From Pseudorhizobium flavum (GTDB lineage Bacteria; Pseudomonadota; Alphaproteobacteria; Rhizobiales; Rhizobiaceae), in the NCBI RefSeq assembly GCF_902502825.2, contig NZ_LR723670.1, positions 3,882,001-3,946,000 on the forward strand: 64,000 nucleotides of DNA, read 5' to 3'. The position numbers and the translations under genes are program-made. The notes below the pieces were generated by a model, which was not told the origin of the DNA, ran no database searches, and saw only the letters and a list, made by a program, of their open reading frames with translations. Below are positions 9,195 to 18,248 of this stretch, piece after piece (within the stretch, counting starts at the first letter, position 1; every line of letters begins with the position of its first letter).

Positions 9195-10415
9195 TCAGCA
9201 AGTCTCCTTGTCCAAGGTGTCCGGCGACCAGAGCAGAGGCACGTAAGCCTTGAACCATAGCAGCAACGAAAATGACCAGCAGCAGGCGGCGAGGGTGTGG
9301 CTGCCGCCGGGCAGTTCCATCCAGGGTATGAATTCCGGCAGGATCCGCATCAGAACGGCCACGAACATCGCAGCGATCGCGATGCGGGCCGAAAGGGGGA
9401 AGTGGAGCGGCTGCCCGGTATGAAGAAGCCCCGCGATCGACAGCACCGCCAGGACGCCGATCCCTAGCCCGCCCATCAACATCAGATGCAGCCCGCCGAC
9501 AAAGGAGAGCGGCAGGCCGAGCAATGACAGCCCGCAGACGACAAGTCCCGCGCCGCCCAGACCGCTGGATGCGCCAAGGGCCACGATCTCGGTACGCCAC
9601 ATTTCTCGGCCGATGAAGGCCTCCGCCACACGATCGAGGAATGCGCAGCCGGCGGCAATCATAAGATATCCCCGAACCTCACCGGAGGCACCGGCAAACT
9701 CCGCCAGGAGCAGGAGGCCCACCAGTCCTGCCGCAAGGTTTGCGCGACCAGGATGCGGCCGATAAGGGGAGGTCATCTCGCTCGGGTCGAGGATCAGATT
9801 GGTGACGGGGGTGGTGATACGCGCCAGAGCGAGACCCAAAAGGCCGAGAAAGGCGAAAGCCGTGACCCGGATGGCGCTCTCGCCAAGCTGGAAATCCCCG
9901 CTCAGCATCGCCAGTCGTATGGCGCCAGCGCCGCCGGAAAGGGCGGCGAGGAAGAGGATGAAGCCGGTAAGTCCCATGGTGCGGCGGCGCCAGGACAAAA
10001 AGATCGCATAGCCGATGAGAAGGGCGATCCAGATCTGATCGGCGACCGCGGAGATCACAATGAACGCCTCCGCGCCAAGCATCCCGACGATCCGTCCGAC
10101 GGCCCAGATGCCGGCGAGCAGCAGCAGCGGCCACCCGCGCAGCCGAGGCGTGTCCGTCCATTCAGGAAGCGCAGAGGTCAGGAAGCCGATGAGGGCCGCG
10201 CCAAAGGAGCCGATTATCATCTCCTGAGCATGCCATTGGGCCGGGGAGGTGGTCGTGGCAAACGGCAGGTCGAACCCGTAGCCCACGATCCAGAGGAGCG
10301 GCCACAGGGCTGCGTGAAGAGCGGTTATCGGAAAGAAGAGCCGCAGCCCTTCGCCAGTCATCGCCGCGAGGAGCATCCGGTCCTTTCCACGATCCAGCAT
10401 GGATGACGCGCTCAT
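9195..10415 (-). CDS. Second, divergent NnrS family membrane protein
   Basis: This 406-residue polytopic protein keeps the NnrS landmarks in altered form: GEGLRLFFPITALHAALW near the N-terminus, WHAQEMIIGSFGA instead of WHQHE, and LLHTGQPLHFP near residue 330. The first conserved His pair is thus partly replaced (WHAQE). Its start overlaps the ABC ATPase stop as ATGA, and its stop is one base from the next nnrS, so it is translationally linked to both. A specialised paralogue within an ABC-importer operon is a reasonable inference. Confidence 0.8.
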   Translation of the reverse strand: MSASSMLDRGKDRMLLAAMTGEGLRLFFPITALHAALWPLLWIVGYGFDLPFATTTSPAQWHAQEMIIGSFGAALIGFLTSALPEWTDTPRLRGWPLLLLAGIWAVGRIVGMLGAEAFIVISAVADQIWIALLIGYAIFLSWRRRTMGLTGFILFLAALSGGAGAIRLAMLSGDFQLGESAIRVTAFAFLGLLGLALARITTPVTNLILDPSEMTSPYRPHPGRANLAAGLVGLLLLAEFAGASGEVRGYLMIAAGCAFLDRVAEAFIGREMWRTEIVALGASSGLGGAGLVVCGLSLLGLPLSFVGGLHLMLMGGLGIGVLAVLSIAGLLHTGQPLHFPLSARIAIAAMFVAVLMRILPEFIPWMELPGGSHTLAACCWSFSLLLWFKAYVPLLWSPDTLDKETC

Positions 10416-11164
10416 GCGATACTCCGTTCGTCATAGTCGTTCACATGGGCAAACAGCGGGTCCTCGTTGAGGAAAGCGTGGGCGGTCTCGAAAACCATGC
10501 GATCATCGCGCAGGCCCGGTGAAGACGGCACAGGCCGACTACCCGCGATGCCGCGACCACTGCGATCCATAACGGCGATGCGGTGAGCGACCCGGACGGC
10601 CTCCGACAGATCGTGCGTGATGAAGAGGCCGGAGAGGCTCCTGGCGGCGACCGTCTCGATGACGATGTCCTGCATGCGCCGCTTAAGAGCGACATCCAGA
10701 GCAGAGAAGGGTTCGTCGAAGAAGATGAAGTCCGGTTTTGCGATAAGGGCCCGTGCGATCGCCACCCGTTGCCGCATGCCACCTGATAGCTGCGCGGGAA
10801 ATTTGGCGAGATCGGCGGGATTGAGTGCCGCTTGGGCGGCGGCATCCTCCACGCGTTGGCAACAGGCAGCACATCCGAGGCGGCGTTCGGCGACAAGGCC
10901 GAAGGCAATATTCTCGGCTGCCGTTGCCCAGGGCATCAGACGGGGTTCCTGAAAGATGATGCCATGCCGGAAATAGCGGCGGTTGATCCGGCCCCGACGA
11001 GGGTCGATTAGCCCAGCCGCGATGTGTGCAAGAGTGCTTTTTCCACAGCCGGATGGACCAACGAGCGCCACCAGTTCCCCGGCCGCAATTTCGAGATTGA
11101 TCTCGTCCAGCACGGTCCTTCCGAGAAACGCGTGGCCGATCCCGTTAAGTTGCAGCATTGTCAT
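10412..11164 (-). CDS. ABC transporter ATP-binding protein, nitrate/sulfonate/taurine type
   Basis: This 250-residue ATPase has Walker A GPSGCGKST (about residues 37-45), the signature LSGGMRQR, Walker B FIFFDEP and an H-loop FITHDL. It resembles SsuB/TauB of the NitT/TauT family. The ATG at 11164 overlaps the permease stop (ATGA). A Cys-rich insert (LGCAACCQRVE) between the Q-loop and the signature motif is unusual. It powers the importer formed with the next two genes; the substrate is unknown. Confidence 0.85.
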   Translation of the reverse strand: MTMLQLNGIGHAFLGRTVLDEINLEIAAGELVALVGPSGCGKSTLAHIAAGLIDPRRGRINRRYFRHGIIFQEPRLMPWATAAENIAFGLVAERRLGCAACCQRVEDAAAQAALNPADLAKFPAQLSGGMRQRVAIARALIAKPDFIFFDEPFSALDVALKRRMQDIVIETVAARSLSGLFITHDLSEAVRVAHRIAVMDRSGRGIAGSRPVPSSPGLRDDRMVFETAHAFLNEDPLFAHVNDYDERSIA

Positions 11165-11970
11165 CGCTTCACCCCCCATGGGCGAGCAGCCTCGCGCCAG
11201 GTCTCGGCTTCGGCGCGAAGAGGCTGCAGAAGCCCATACTCGACGGTGATCAGGGCCGCGACGGACAGCAGTATCCAGGCAAGGGCTGCGGCAACATCCA
11301 GATTGGCGCGGGCACTTGCGAGTTCGGTCCCCACGCCCCCCGCATTGGTCAAGAGTTCTGCCATGATGGCGGCCTTGAATGCGGTCCCGAGCGCCATTGT
11401 CAGCGCCGGAAAGAGGGAGTTGAGCATCTGCCGCAGGGCGATGCGAACGACCCGGCGAATCGGCCCCAGCCCGAGCGCCCGCGCCATGTCGTCGAGGCCG
11501 CGATCGCGTCCGGCGATCCCCTCGGCGGCGCCTATGAACACCACCGGAATACCAGCCACCGCCGCCGTTGCGGCAACCGTACCCGCGCCATTGCCGAACC
11601 AGATCATCATGAGCACTATCCACGCGATAGGGGGCACGCCGAGCAACAGGGTGATTTGGGGACGTGCCAACCGCATGACGGCCGGATGGTATCCGGCCAG
11701 CACGCCTGAAACGGTCCCGATTGCCGTCGCCGCCGCAAAGCCCGCGAACGCCCGCAGCGACGTGGCCGCGACCAGTTGCCAGCTTCCCGGATCGGCAAGG
11801 ATCGCGGTCATGCTGGCGAGGGTTTCCGACGGTGCCGGCAGGATGAAGCTGCCATAGGCCTCATGAGCCAGCTGCCATGCGGCGGCAAACACCGAAAGGC
11901 CGGCCATTCCTGCCCAGGCGGACCAGAGGAAGCGGCCGGTTCGGGCAGCCCGATCACCGAGTGCGGACAT
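11161..11970 (-). CDS. ABC transporter permease, NitT/TauT type
   Basis: About 269 residues with six predicted membrane segments and the EAA-loop region near EGIAGRDRGLDDMARALG, where ATPases dock. The LLGVPPIAWIVLMMIWFG segment is typical of the SsuC/TauC permease family. The ATG at 11970 was chosen over an upstream in-frame ATG because the added 55 residues are basic and overlap the binding-protein gene. It is coupled to the ATPase by an ATGA overlap and follows the binding protein by 8 bases. Confidence 0.85.
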   Translation of the reverse strand: MSALGDRAARTGRFLWSAWAGMAGLSVFAAAWQLAHEAYGSFILPAPSETLASMTAILADPGSWQLVAATSLRAFAGFAAATAIGTVSGVLAGYHPAVMRLARPQITLLLGVPPIAWIVLMMIWFGNGAGTVAATAAVAGIPVVFIGAAEGIAGRDRGLDDMARALGLGPIRRVVRIALRQMLNSLFPALTMALGTAFKAAIMAELLTNAGGVGTELASARANLDVAAALAWILLSVAALITVEYGLLQPLRAEAETWREAARPWGVKR

Positions 11971-11978
11971 GGCGACTC

Positions 11979-12998
11979 CTAGAGGTAAAAGCCATCGTCC
12001 GGCATTCGGCCACCGATCATCTTGGGCTGCGTCCGGGCGATGGCCTGGAGCAGGGCGTCGATGGCCGGCCGCGCGTCGTGAGCGCGGGTAGCCACGAGGT
12101 TTGAGAAGGGAATGGACTTCTCGATCACCGGCCATGGAAGCTCCAGTGCGGCGGCCGTATGGCTTGCTGCCTGTGAAGGGCTGGCATTGACCGTCGCAGC
12201 GGCTTTCGAGAGCGCGCCGAGCAAAGGCTCAATCTTGTCGCCATGCTCCTCGATGAATGTTGAGCTGAGGGCAAGACCCGCTTGAGGCATTGATGGCCCC
12301 AGGCCCGTGATCTTGCCCCATTCCGCTTGCATGTCGATCACGCGATGGATCTCCTTGCCGGATGCCGCGGCCTTCACCATGGCAGCGGTTGCCGCTGGCT
12401 CTGGCACCACTGCGGTGTCGATGCGGCCGGACAGCAACATCTGGATAGCCTCTATCGGCGAACCAGCCAAATCCAGTTCGACATCCGTGCCGGCAGACAA
12501 GCCGTTCTTGTCCAGGGCGGCACGGAAGACAAGCTCCGGCGTATCACTCGGAAAGGGAACCGTGATCTTGCGGCCTTTGAGATCTGCGAAGCTGCTGATC
12601 GAAGGATCGGTCGAGATGACGTAGAGCAGGCCGTTGGTCATAACGTTGGCAAGCCTGACCCCGAGCCCGCGGGTGTGGAGGTTGGCAGCGGCGGTTACCG
12701 GCATCACCACTGCCTGCATGTTTCCGGAGGTGAGGCCCGCACGCATCTCGTCCGGTGTCCGCCAGACCTTGAAGGAGACCTTGTCGGCGACTTTGCCTAG
12801 CAGGCCGGCGCCGACGGCATAGGCGAGAATGATGGAGGGGCCGGCCGGTGGGCCGTAAAGCGTGAGTTCGGAAAGGGGTGTGGCCTGCGCGGGCCCGACA
12901 AATGGCAGCGCGAAGGTGGCGGCGAGTCCGGTGCACAAGGTGCGGCGGGGGATTGTTGCGTCGGGGATTGGGATCGATGTCGTGTGATCTGCGGTCAT
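11979..12998 (-). CDS. ABC transporter substrate-binding protein with Tat-like signal
   Basis: This 339-residue protein has an IPRRTLCTGLAATFALPF leader that reads as a twin-arginine signal, which suggests folding with a ligand or cofactor in the cytoplasm or fast folding. The mature part follows the SsuA/THI5-like two-lobed fold (SFADLKGRKITVPFPSDTPE, DTAVVPEPAATAAMV). The PEPAA segment is typical of proteins that bind nitrate, sulfonate, thiamine precursors or small metal complexes. Its genomic place, 32 bases after a TonB receptor and before nnrS genes, suggests a ligand tied to denitrification, such as a copper- or heme-related compound. That last point is inference. Confidence 0.8.
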   Translation of the reverse strand: MTADHTTSIPIPDATIPRRTLCTGLAATFALPFVGPAQATPLSELTLYGPPAGPSIILAYAVGAGLLGKVADKVSFKVWRTPDEMRAGLTSGNMQAVVMPVTAAANLHTRGLGVRLANVMTNGLLYVISTDPSISSFADLKGRKITVPFPSDTPELVFRAALDKNGLSAGTDVELDLAGSPIEAIQMLLSGRIDTAVVPEPAATAAMVKAAASGKEIHRVIDMQAEWGKITGLGPSMPQAGLALSSTFIEEHGDKIEPLLGALSKAAATVNASPSQAASHTAAALELPWPVIEKSIPFSNLVATRAHDARPAIDALLQAIARTQPKMIGGRMPDDGFYL

Positions 12999-13030
12999 CA
13001 GATTGTGCCTTTCTCAGGGAAAATAAGTGT

Positions 13031-15312
13031 TCAGAAGCGGCTCTTGACGCCCAGGTAGAAGCCGCGGCCATCGCCCGGCAGAAAGGCTGTCTGGTCCGCC
13101 CTTGCCTGGTCGACGATGAGGGTGGAGGATGCATAGGTTTCGTCGAAGAGGTTCGTGATCTCTCCGTAGACCGAGACGTTCTCGTTGATGCGGTATTCCG
13201 TTCGGAGGTCGACCACCTCGTAGGGATCCGCCCACAGCGTGTTCATGTTGTCCACGGGTGTACGGTCCGGAACCCATTTCAGGCTTGCCGATAGCAACCA
13301 GTCCTCCGTCAGCTGATAGGAGAGCGTTGCGTTGATGATGTGCCGGGGTGCGCCCGCAAGCCGGTTGTTGCCGCGCACGGGATCGTCGTTGAAGCGGAAG
13401 TCCTGATAGGTATAGGCAAGCCGCCCGACCAGGCGATCCGCCAGTCCGGCGGTCAGGCCGAGTTCCACGCCAAAGTGGGTTGTTTCATCCGCATTGATGG
13501 CACCGAGTGAGGCGCCTGTTGCATCTCTCAGGCTGAGAAGCTCATTCTCCACCCATGAGTAATAGGTGGTCACGTCCCAGCTGACTGGTCCATGGCTCGC
13601 ACGCCAGCCGATTTCCGCCGTCGTGGCGGTCTGGGCGTCGAGGTCGGGAGTGGAGAAGGCTGCAGCCGGCAAAGCCGGGTTGGCCGGGTTCGGCCGGCCG
13701 GGGCTGCTGTTCGGGGTGCCGTTGACCGTCGCCAGCAGGTCGTCATGCGTCGGCGGTTCGAAGCTGCGGCTGACGGCTGCAAAGAGAAGATTGTCCGGTC
13801 CCAGTTCATAGGTGACCCCGAGGCTGGGGCTCCAGGCGCTGTAGCTTCGGTCGTAATCCGTGGGGGTTGCCGGCACGGCTCCGTTGGGCAGGCCGCCGGA
13901 AGGGAGCGCCGGGTTGTAGGCGATCGTCGGACGCGTGGCTCCGGAATAAGTATCGTTACTGTCACGCGTGGCACGGGCGTAGGAGATCGCGGGAGAGATC
14001 GTCCATGCGTCAGCCAAGGGAATGTTGAAGCCTGCATAAAGCGACAGGGTCGAGGCATCGAGATCGTTCTTGCCGAAGAGCGCGCCGCGGTCGCCGGACT
14101 GGTTCAGGTAATAGTGACGGTCTGCAGAGCCGACGGTGTACTGGGCAGTGGCTTCGAAGAGCGGCAGGAGTGCCTTTGCGTCGGGCGAATACGCATATCG
14201 CAGCAGACCGGTGACGTCACCGCCGACGGTTTCGCGGATTCCGGAGGAGATCGGAAAACGGAACGTATCGTCGGTATAGGTATATCCAAGCCCGATATCG
14301 ACCTGATGATCACCGAGATCGAAGGTCGTTCGCGATCCGATCAGCGCCTGGCTCGCATCACGCCGGGGCTGGTCGCGGTTGACGTTGGGGCCGGGATTCA
14401 CGATGCCGCCGGGCGTTACCCTCGGGCCGCTCGATACCTGTGACGGATCGGCCTCCAATGCGGCCTTGTTGATCGGGCCGGCCACATCGAAGCCGAGATC
14501 GGTGTAGCTGAAGAACAGACGGCTCGTGACAATGTCGGAAATCTCCGCCTCGACAACGCCGCCAACCTCGATCCGTTGGGAGTCGTTGTAATCCCGGAAA
14601 CCATCTCGCCGGCTGACGTCTACGTGGAAGGCGGCATCGAAGCGATCACCGTCGAAGCCCGTGCGGGCAGAGGCGTTGCGCTGCCCGAAGCTTCCGACGC
14701 CCACCGTGACTTCCGTCGCCGGAGACGTGACTGCCGGGGGCAACATCAGGTTGATCGCGCCGCCGAGCACCGTTGCCCCCAACCGGTTGGCCAGATGGCC
14801 GCGATAAACCTCCATGATATTTGCCGGGCGGGATTGATGAAACCGGCGATGTAAGATCCATCCGCCCGGTTGATCGGCACCCCGTCGCGCAGCACCAGGA
14901 TTCCACGCTCGACGGGGTTCTGCTGCAGTCCGGACCCGCGGATCTGGATTCGGGGCTGGTCATTGCCGCCGAAGAAGTCCTGCAGGACGACGCCCGGAAC
15001 CCCGGCAAGCGCATCGGAGAGCGTCGGTGCGACAGAGCCTGCATAATCCTGGGAGGAAATGGCTGTCGCGCCGCCCGGAAGCGCGCGCAGACTGGCTTTT
15101 ATGATGCCGAGGGACGCCTCCAGGCCGGCGTCGATCACTATCGTCTCGAGCAGTGTTTCCGCCCCGGGCGCTGCAGACTGAGCCCATGCCAAGTCGCCGG
15201 CACCCGCCGTCGATGCGAGCAAAATCCCGACTACCGTCCGATATCCCCTTCTTCGCCGGCCATCGGCTCCCGTGGCGCGGCGCGCGATCCCCTTGCCCCT
15301 CATGCAAAACAT
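13031..15312 (-). pseudogene. TonB-dependent outer-membrane receptor, interrupted by a single-base frameshift
   Basis: The N-terminal part (start ATG 15312) has a signal peptide and a plug domain (SDALAGVPGVVLQDFFGG, RIQIRGSGLQQNP, ILVLRDGVPIN). The C-terminal part, open down to 13031, is a beta-barrel that ends in the outer-membrane signature (GFYLGVKSRF). The two frames meet near 14826, where adding one base to a G run restores the sequence NPAPANIMEVYRG. The total would be about 760 residues, normal for the family. Whether this is a real mutation, phase variation or a sequence error cannot be told here. It heads the ABC/NnrS/DnrN unit and would import a ligand across the outer membrane for that ABC importer. 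Confidence 0.8.
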
Positions 15313-15317
15313 AAAGC

Positions 15318-15365
15318 GTCCTTCCCCAACTTGTGGTGGCGAAGCCGGGCGTCAGCCGGAAGGAC
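15318..15365 (-). promoter_or_regulatory. Leader hairpin that sequesters the receptor's ribosome site
   Basis: On the minus-strand transcript GTCCTTCC (15365-15358) is perfectly complementary to GGAAGGAC (15325-15318), with a 32-base loop. The second arm contains the Shine-Dalgarno sequence of the TonB receptor, 6-7 bases before its ATG at 15312. The fold would hide the ribosome site, as in translational riboswitches or attenuators. It matches no riboswitch class that I recognise. Confidence 0.4.
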
Positions 15366-15492
15366 GAGAACACCTGTGGCAGGCTGATCTCAGCGTTCCA
15401 GCACGCGCGGCCGCCGACAGATGGGCGGACGAAAATAGATTGGCGACAGGTGATCCATATGGCGGCCCTAGCGTGTTTGGGCTCCCATCTCT

Positions 15493-15506
15493 TTGTGCTA
15501 GCGCAA
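15493..15506. promoter_or_regulatory. NnrR-type box upstream of the TonB receptor operon
   Basis: TTGTGCTAGCGCAA is an inverted repeat of the TTGYG-N4-CRCAA type. It lies about 180 bases before the receptor start. With the site at -41.5, transcription would begin near 15458 and give a leader of about 146 bases that contains the hairpin at 15318-15365. It is the same class of site as those at 7952 and 50307. Confidence 0.65.
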
Positions 15507-15557
15507 ACAACCGTAGTGTTCGCTGCAAGGTATCAAGCTTCAGCTGGAGTGTCTCTT

Positions 15558-16526
15558 TTACCGTTGCCGGCCTTTGATAGCTCGCCAGGCAGGCGAGACA
15601 ACGTAGCTGGCAACGGGTATCAGAGCAGCGCCAATCGCCAGCCCCACTATACCGTAGCCGAGGGACTCCACCGCCCACGCAAGCACAGCTGCCGCATTGG
15701 GCACTGCATGCGCAGCTACTTCCGCCCAGTGGTGGATAAACTGCCCTATTCCGGCAAGGCCGAACCCCTCAAGTCCGTGGACGATAATGCCGCCTCCGAC
15801 CCAGATCATGGCGGCGGTGCCCACTACGCTCAGACCGGACATCACCACCGGCATGCCTTTGACCAAGCCACGACCGAAACTCCGAGCAATTCCGTCATTG
15901 TTGGCAGCCAGCAACAGCCCGAAGTCGTCGGCCTTTACGAGCAAGGCGACGACGCCATAGACAGCGAGGGTGATACCGAACGCCACAAGAACCAGAATGA
16001 CAGCCTGAGCGATAAGGCTTTCATTCGGCAGCTCTGCAAGGGCTATGGCCATGATCTCGGCAGAGAGGATAAAGTCTGTCTTGATCGCGCCAGCGACTTT
16101 CTCGTCTTCGAGGGATTTTGGATTAACTGCTGCCGACGCCAGGTGCGTTTCGTGCTCATGCGCCTGGTGTGGAGCCAAGAGGTGATAGACCTTCTCTGCT
16201 CCCTCGTAGCAGAGGTAAGCGCCGCCGATCATCAGCAGCGGCGTGATGGCCCAGGGCAGGAAGTAACCAAGAGCAAGTGCCGCCGGCAGCAGGAACAGGA
16301 GCTTGTTCTTGATCGAGCCCTTGGCGATCTTGAATACGATCGGCAGTTCACGATCGGCGGAAAAGCCTTGGACATAGCGAGGAGTGACGGCGGCGTCGTC
16401 GATGACCGCGCCTGTGGCCTTCATGCCGGCCTTCATTGCCATTCCGGTGACGTCATCAACTGATGCGGCGGCAACTTTCGCAAGACCTGCAACATCGTCC
16501 AAAAGCCCAAGCAACCCGATGCTCAA
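15558..16526 (-). CDS. YedI/DUF808 family inner-membrane protein
   Basis: About 322 residues with the DUF808 layout: the N-terminal SIGLLGLLDDVAGLAKVAA and DDVTGMAMKAGMKA segments, the VVDD/AVTPRYV region and five to seven hydrophobic segments. The function of the family is unknown. Its start is a TTG at 16526, supported by AGGAG 9 bases upstream; the codon overlaps the stop of a small upstream frame. It stands alone and is not obviously linked to the denitrification or FDH genes. Confidence 0.85.
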   Translation of the reverse strand: MSIGLLGLLDDVAGLAKVAAASVDDVTGMAMKAGMKATGAVIDDAAVTPRYVQGFSADRELPIVFKIAKGSIKNKLLFLLPAALALGYFLPWAITPLLMIGGAYLCYEGAEKVYHLLAPHQAHEHETHLASAAVNPKSLEDEKVAGAIKTDFILSAEIMAIALAELPNESLIAQAVILVLVAFGITLAVYGVVALLVKADDFGLLLAANNDGIARSFGRGLVKGMPVVMSGLSVVGTAAMIWVGGGIIVHGLEGFGLAGIGQFIHHWAEVAAHAVPNAAAVLAWAVESLGYGIVGLAIGAALIPVASYVVSPAWRAIKGRQR

Positions 16527-16861
16527 GTGTTTTTCTCCTGAGTGTGCATCACCTGAGCCTCAACGGCCTGCTGCTGTTGCTGTTCCGGTTGATCGATACA
16601 ATCAGACATCTGCGCGACGGGCATCTCAATGATAACCGAAGTGATCCGCCGTGGGGACGGGGTCGCTTCGATCCGACCAGCATTTATGTAAGAACTTGCC
16701 ATAAAAATTGTCTGATCACCGGCTATTGTGATGGCGTGATTGATCGGCAGGTACTGCTTATCCGGTCGACAGCAAGTCTGAACGAAGTCCGAAAGCTGCT
16801 TCAGCTTCTCGGCAAGCGCGCAGCCCCAATAACGGGCCCTCAATTCGTTGACATCGTACAA
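16523..16861 (-). CDS. Doubtful small hypothetical protein upstream of yedI
   Basis: A 112-residue frame ends at the YedI TTG start in a TTGA overlap. Its composition (a Gln run QPEQQQQQ near the end, two Cys in QTCCRPDK) matches no family I know. The YedI ribosome site lies inside its last codons, which is common for coupled genes but also for chance frames. Low confidence. Confidence 0.25.
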   Translation of the reverse strand: MYDVNELRARYWGCALAEKLKQLSDFVQTCCRPDKQYLPINHAITIAGDQTIFMASSYINAGRIEATPSPRRITSVIIEMPVAQMSDCIDQPEQQQQQAVEAQVMHTQEKNT

Positions 16862-16895
16862 CTAAATATCGCGAGCCAGCTGGTGCTTTCGGATG

Positions 16896-17185
16896 CTAAT
16901 GGCACCAGTCAATCTTGCTGCCCTTCCGCCACTCCCTGGCGAAGTCTTCGCGGAGCAGCTCTTTCCCCAGCTCTCGACCATTCGGCAGGTAGACGTTCAC
17001 CAGCGGCCGCCATAGCGGTCAGTGACCATGGCCTTGATCCTAACCTTCTCCCCCTCGATCATCTCCTGCAGTTGGAGGTGGAGGCTTTTTCGGCGATCGG
17101 CCGTAAAGACCGATTGCATCACCAGCAAATCGGGCAACGAACGCCGGTTCCGGCTTCCGGTAGAGCACTTCCGGCGTGCGGACAT
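16896..17185 (-). pseudogene. Decayed thermonuclease (SNase-like) gene
   Basis: Two minus-strand frames together read as the second half of an SNase domain: KVRIKAMVTDRYGG, then after a one-base shift LVNVYLPNGRELGKELL and FAREWRKGSKIDWC, ending at 16896. The DRYG motif and the VYLPNGR strand are characteristic. The frame break is near 17000 (one base missing in a GGCCGC context), and no N-terminal GDT or GIDAPE motif is visible. It is a non-functional remnant. Confidence 0.55.
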
Positions 17186-17375
17186 GCGCTATTCATCCTC
17201 CGACATCGTAGCGACACGGCTTTTGCGCAACCTATATTGGCAGCTTCGTCGAGTGAGAATTAAGCGAGGGCTTCAGCTCCAATAAAGCCGGTAGTTGCGC
17301 TGACTTGACGGGCCGGACCCATTACTGCACTCTGCCAACCTAACCATGATGGCAACCCTCTCTGCGAGGTGACCA

Positions 17376-18248
17376 ATGGCGCCCGATTACATCATTGGAC
17401 CCAATACGCTGGATCCGAGGCTTACTCGTCTGGTTGCCGGTCTTGACCACAAGGGCGAGAAGGTTGAGCTCTCGGTTGTCGAAGAGCGCCCCTTAACCAT
17501 TTACCTCAATTCGCAAGAAATCGTCACCGCAATGACGATTGGAGACTATCCCGAATTCCTTGCGCTCGGATTTTTGCGTAACCAGGGAATGCTCAATCCT
17601 GCAGAAGAAGTCACCGACGTAGAGTTCGACGAGGAGCTTGACGTTGTCGTGGTGAGAACCAGGAGCCGCACGACCTATGAGGAAAAGGTCAAGAAGAAGA
17701 CACGCACCAGTGGTTGTGCGGTGGGTACGGTATTCGGCGACATGATGGAGGGACTGGAAGGTCTGCGCTTACCGACCGCGACAGTTCGCACGTCTTGGCT
17801 CTACAATCTGGCTCGCACGATCAATACGACGCCGAGCCTTTATCTTGAAGCTGGCGCAATTCACGGCACGGTGCTGTGTGAGCGGGATCGACCGCTGGTG
17901 TACATGGAAGATGTTGGTCGCCACAATGCCGTCGATAAGATCGCAGGCTGGATGCTGATCGAGAAGGTCGAGGCGGGAGACAAGATTCTCTACACGACAG
18001 GGCGGCTGACCTCGGAGATGGTAATCAAGACCGCAATAATGGGCATCCCTGTGCTTGCGTCGCGTTCAGGCTTTACAGCCTGGGGCGTAGAAATTGCCCG
18101 CCAGGTAGGATTGACGCTGATCGGACGCATGCGAGGCAAACGCTTTGTATGCCTCGCAGGAGAGGAGCGGCTGGAGTTTGATGCAGACCCCGAGACTGTG
18201 CCTGAAGATGAGAAGCAGCACCGCCGCAAGGGCGCGTTGATTGACTAG
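17376..18248 (+). CDS. fdhD: FdhD, formate dehydrogenase accessory sulfurtransferase
   Basis: This 290-residue protein passes sulfur from IscS to the Mo/W-bis-MGD cofactor of formate dehydrogenase, a step needed for FDH activity. Family motifs include EERPLTIYLN, DVGRHNAVDKIAGW and the STRP-like TTGRLTSEMVIK segment. The usual CxxC sulfur-transfer loop is here SGCAVG, so only the first cysteine is kept. It heads the fdhD-mobA-moeA set; its last 8 bases overlap mobA. The ATG is preceded by GCGAGGTG. Confidence 0.9.
   Translation: MAPDYIIGPNTLDPRLTRLVAGLDHKGEKVELSVVEERPLTIYLNSQEIVTAMTIGDYPEFLALGFLRNQGMLNPAEEVTDVEFDEELDVVVVRTRSRTTYEEKVKKKTRTSGCAVGTVFGDMMEGLEGLRLPTATVRTSWLYNLARTINTTPSLYLEAGAIHGTVLCERDRPLVYMEDVGRHNAVDKIAGWMLIEKVEAGDKILYTTGRLTSEMVIKTAIMGIPVLASRSGFTAWGVEIARQVGLTLIGRMRGKRFVCLAGEERLEFDADPETVPEDEKQHRRKGALID

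Noticed and set aside
15318..15460. A cobalamin riboswitch in the TonB receptor leader
   Set aside because: The B12 box and the conserved core of the class are not visible; only the Shine-Dalgarno hairpin is supported.
16463..17263. A 266-residue plus-strand protein
   Set aside because: It lies over yedI, the nuclease remnant and their gap, with no protein signature.
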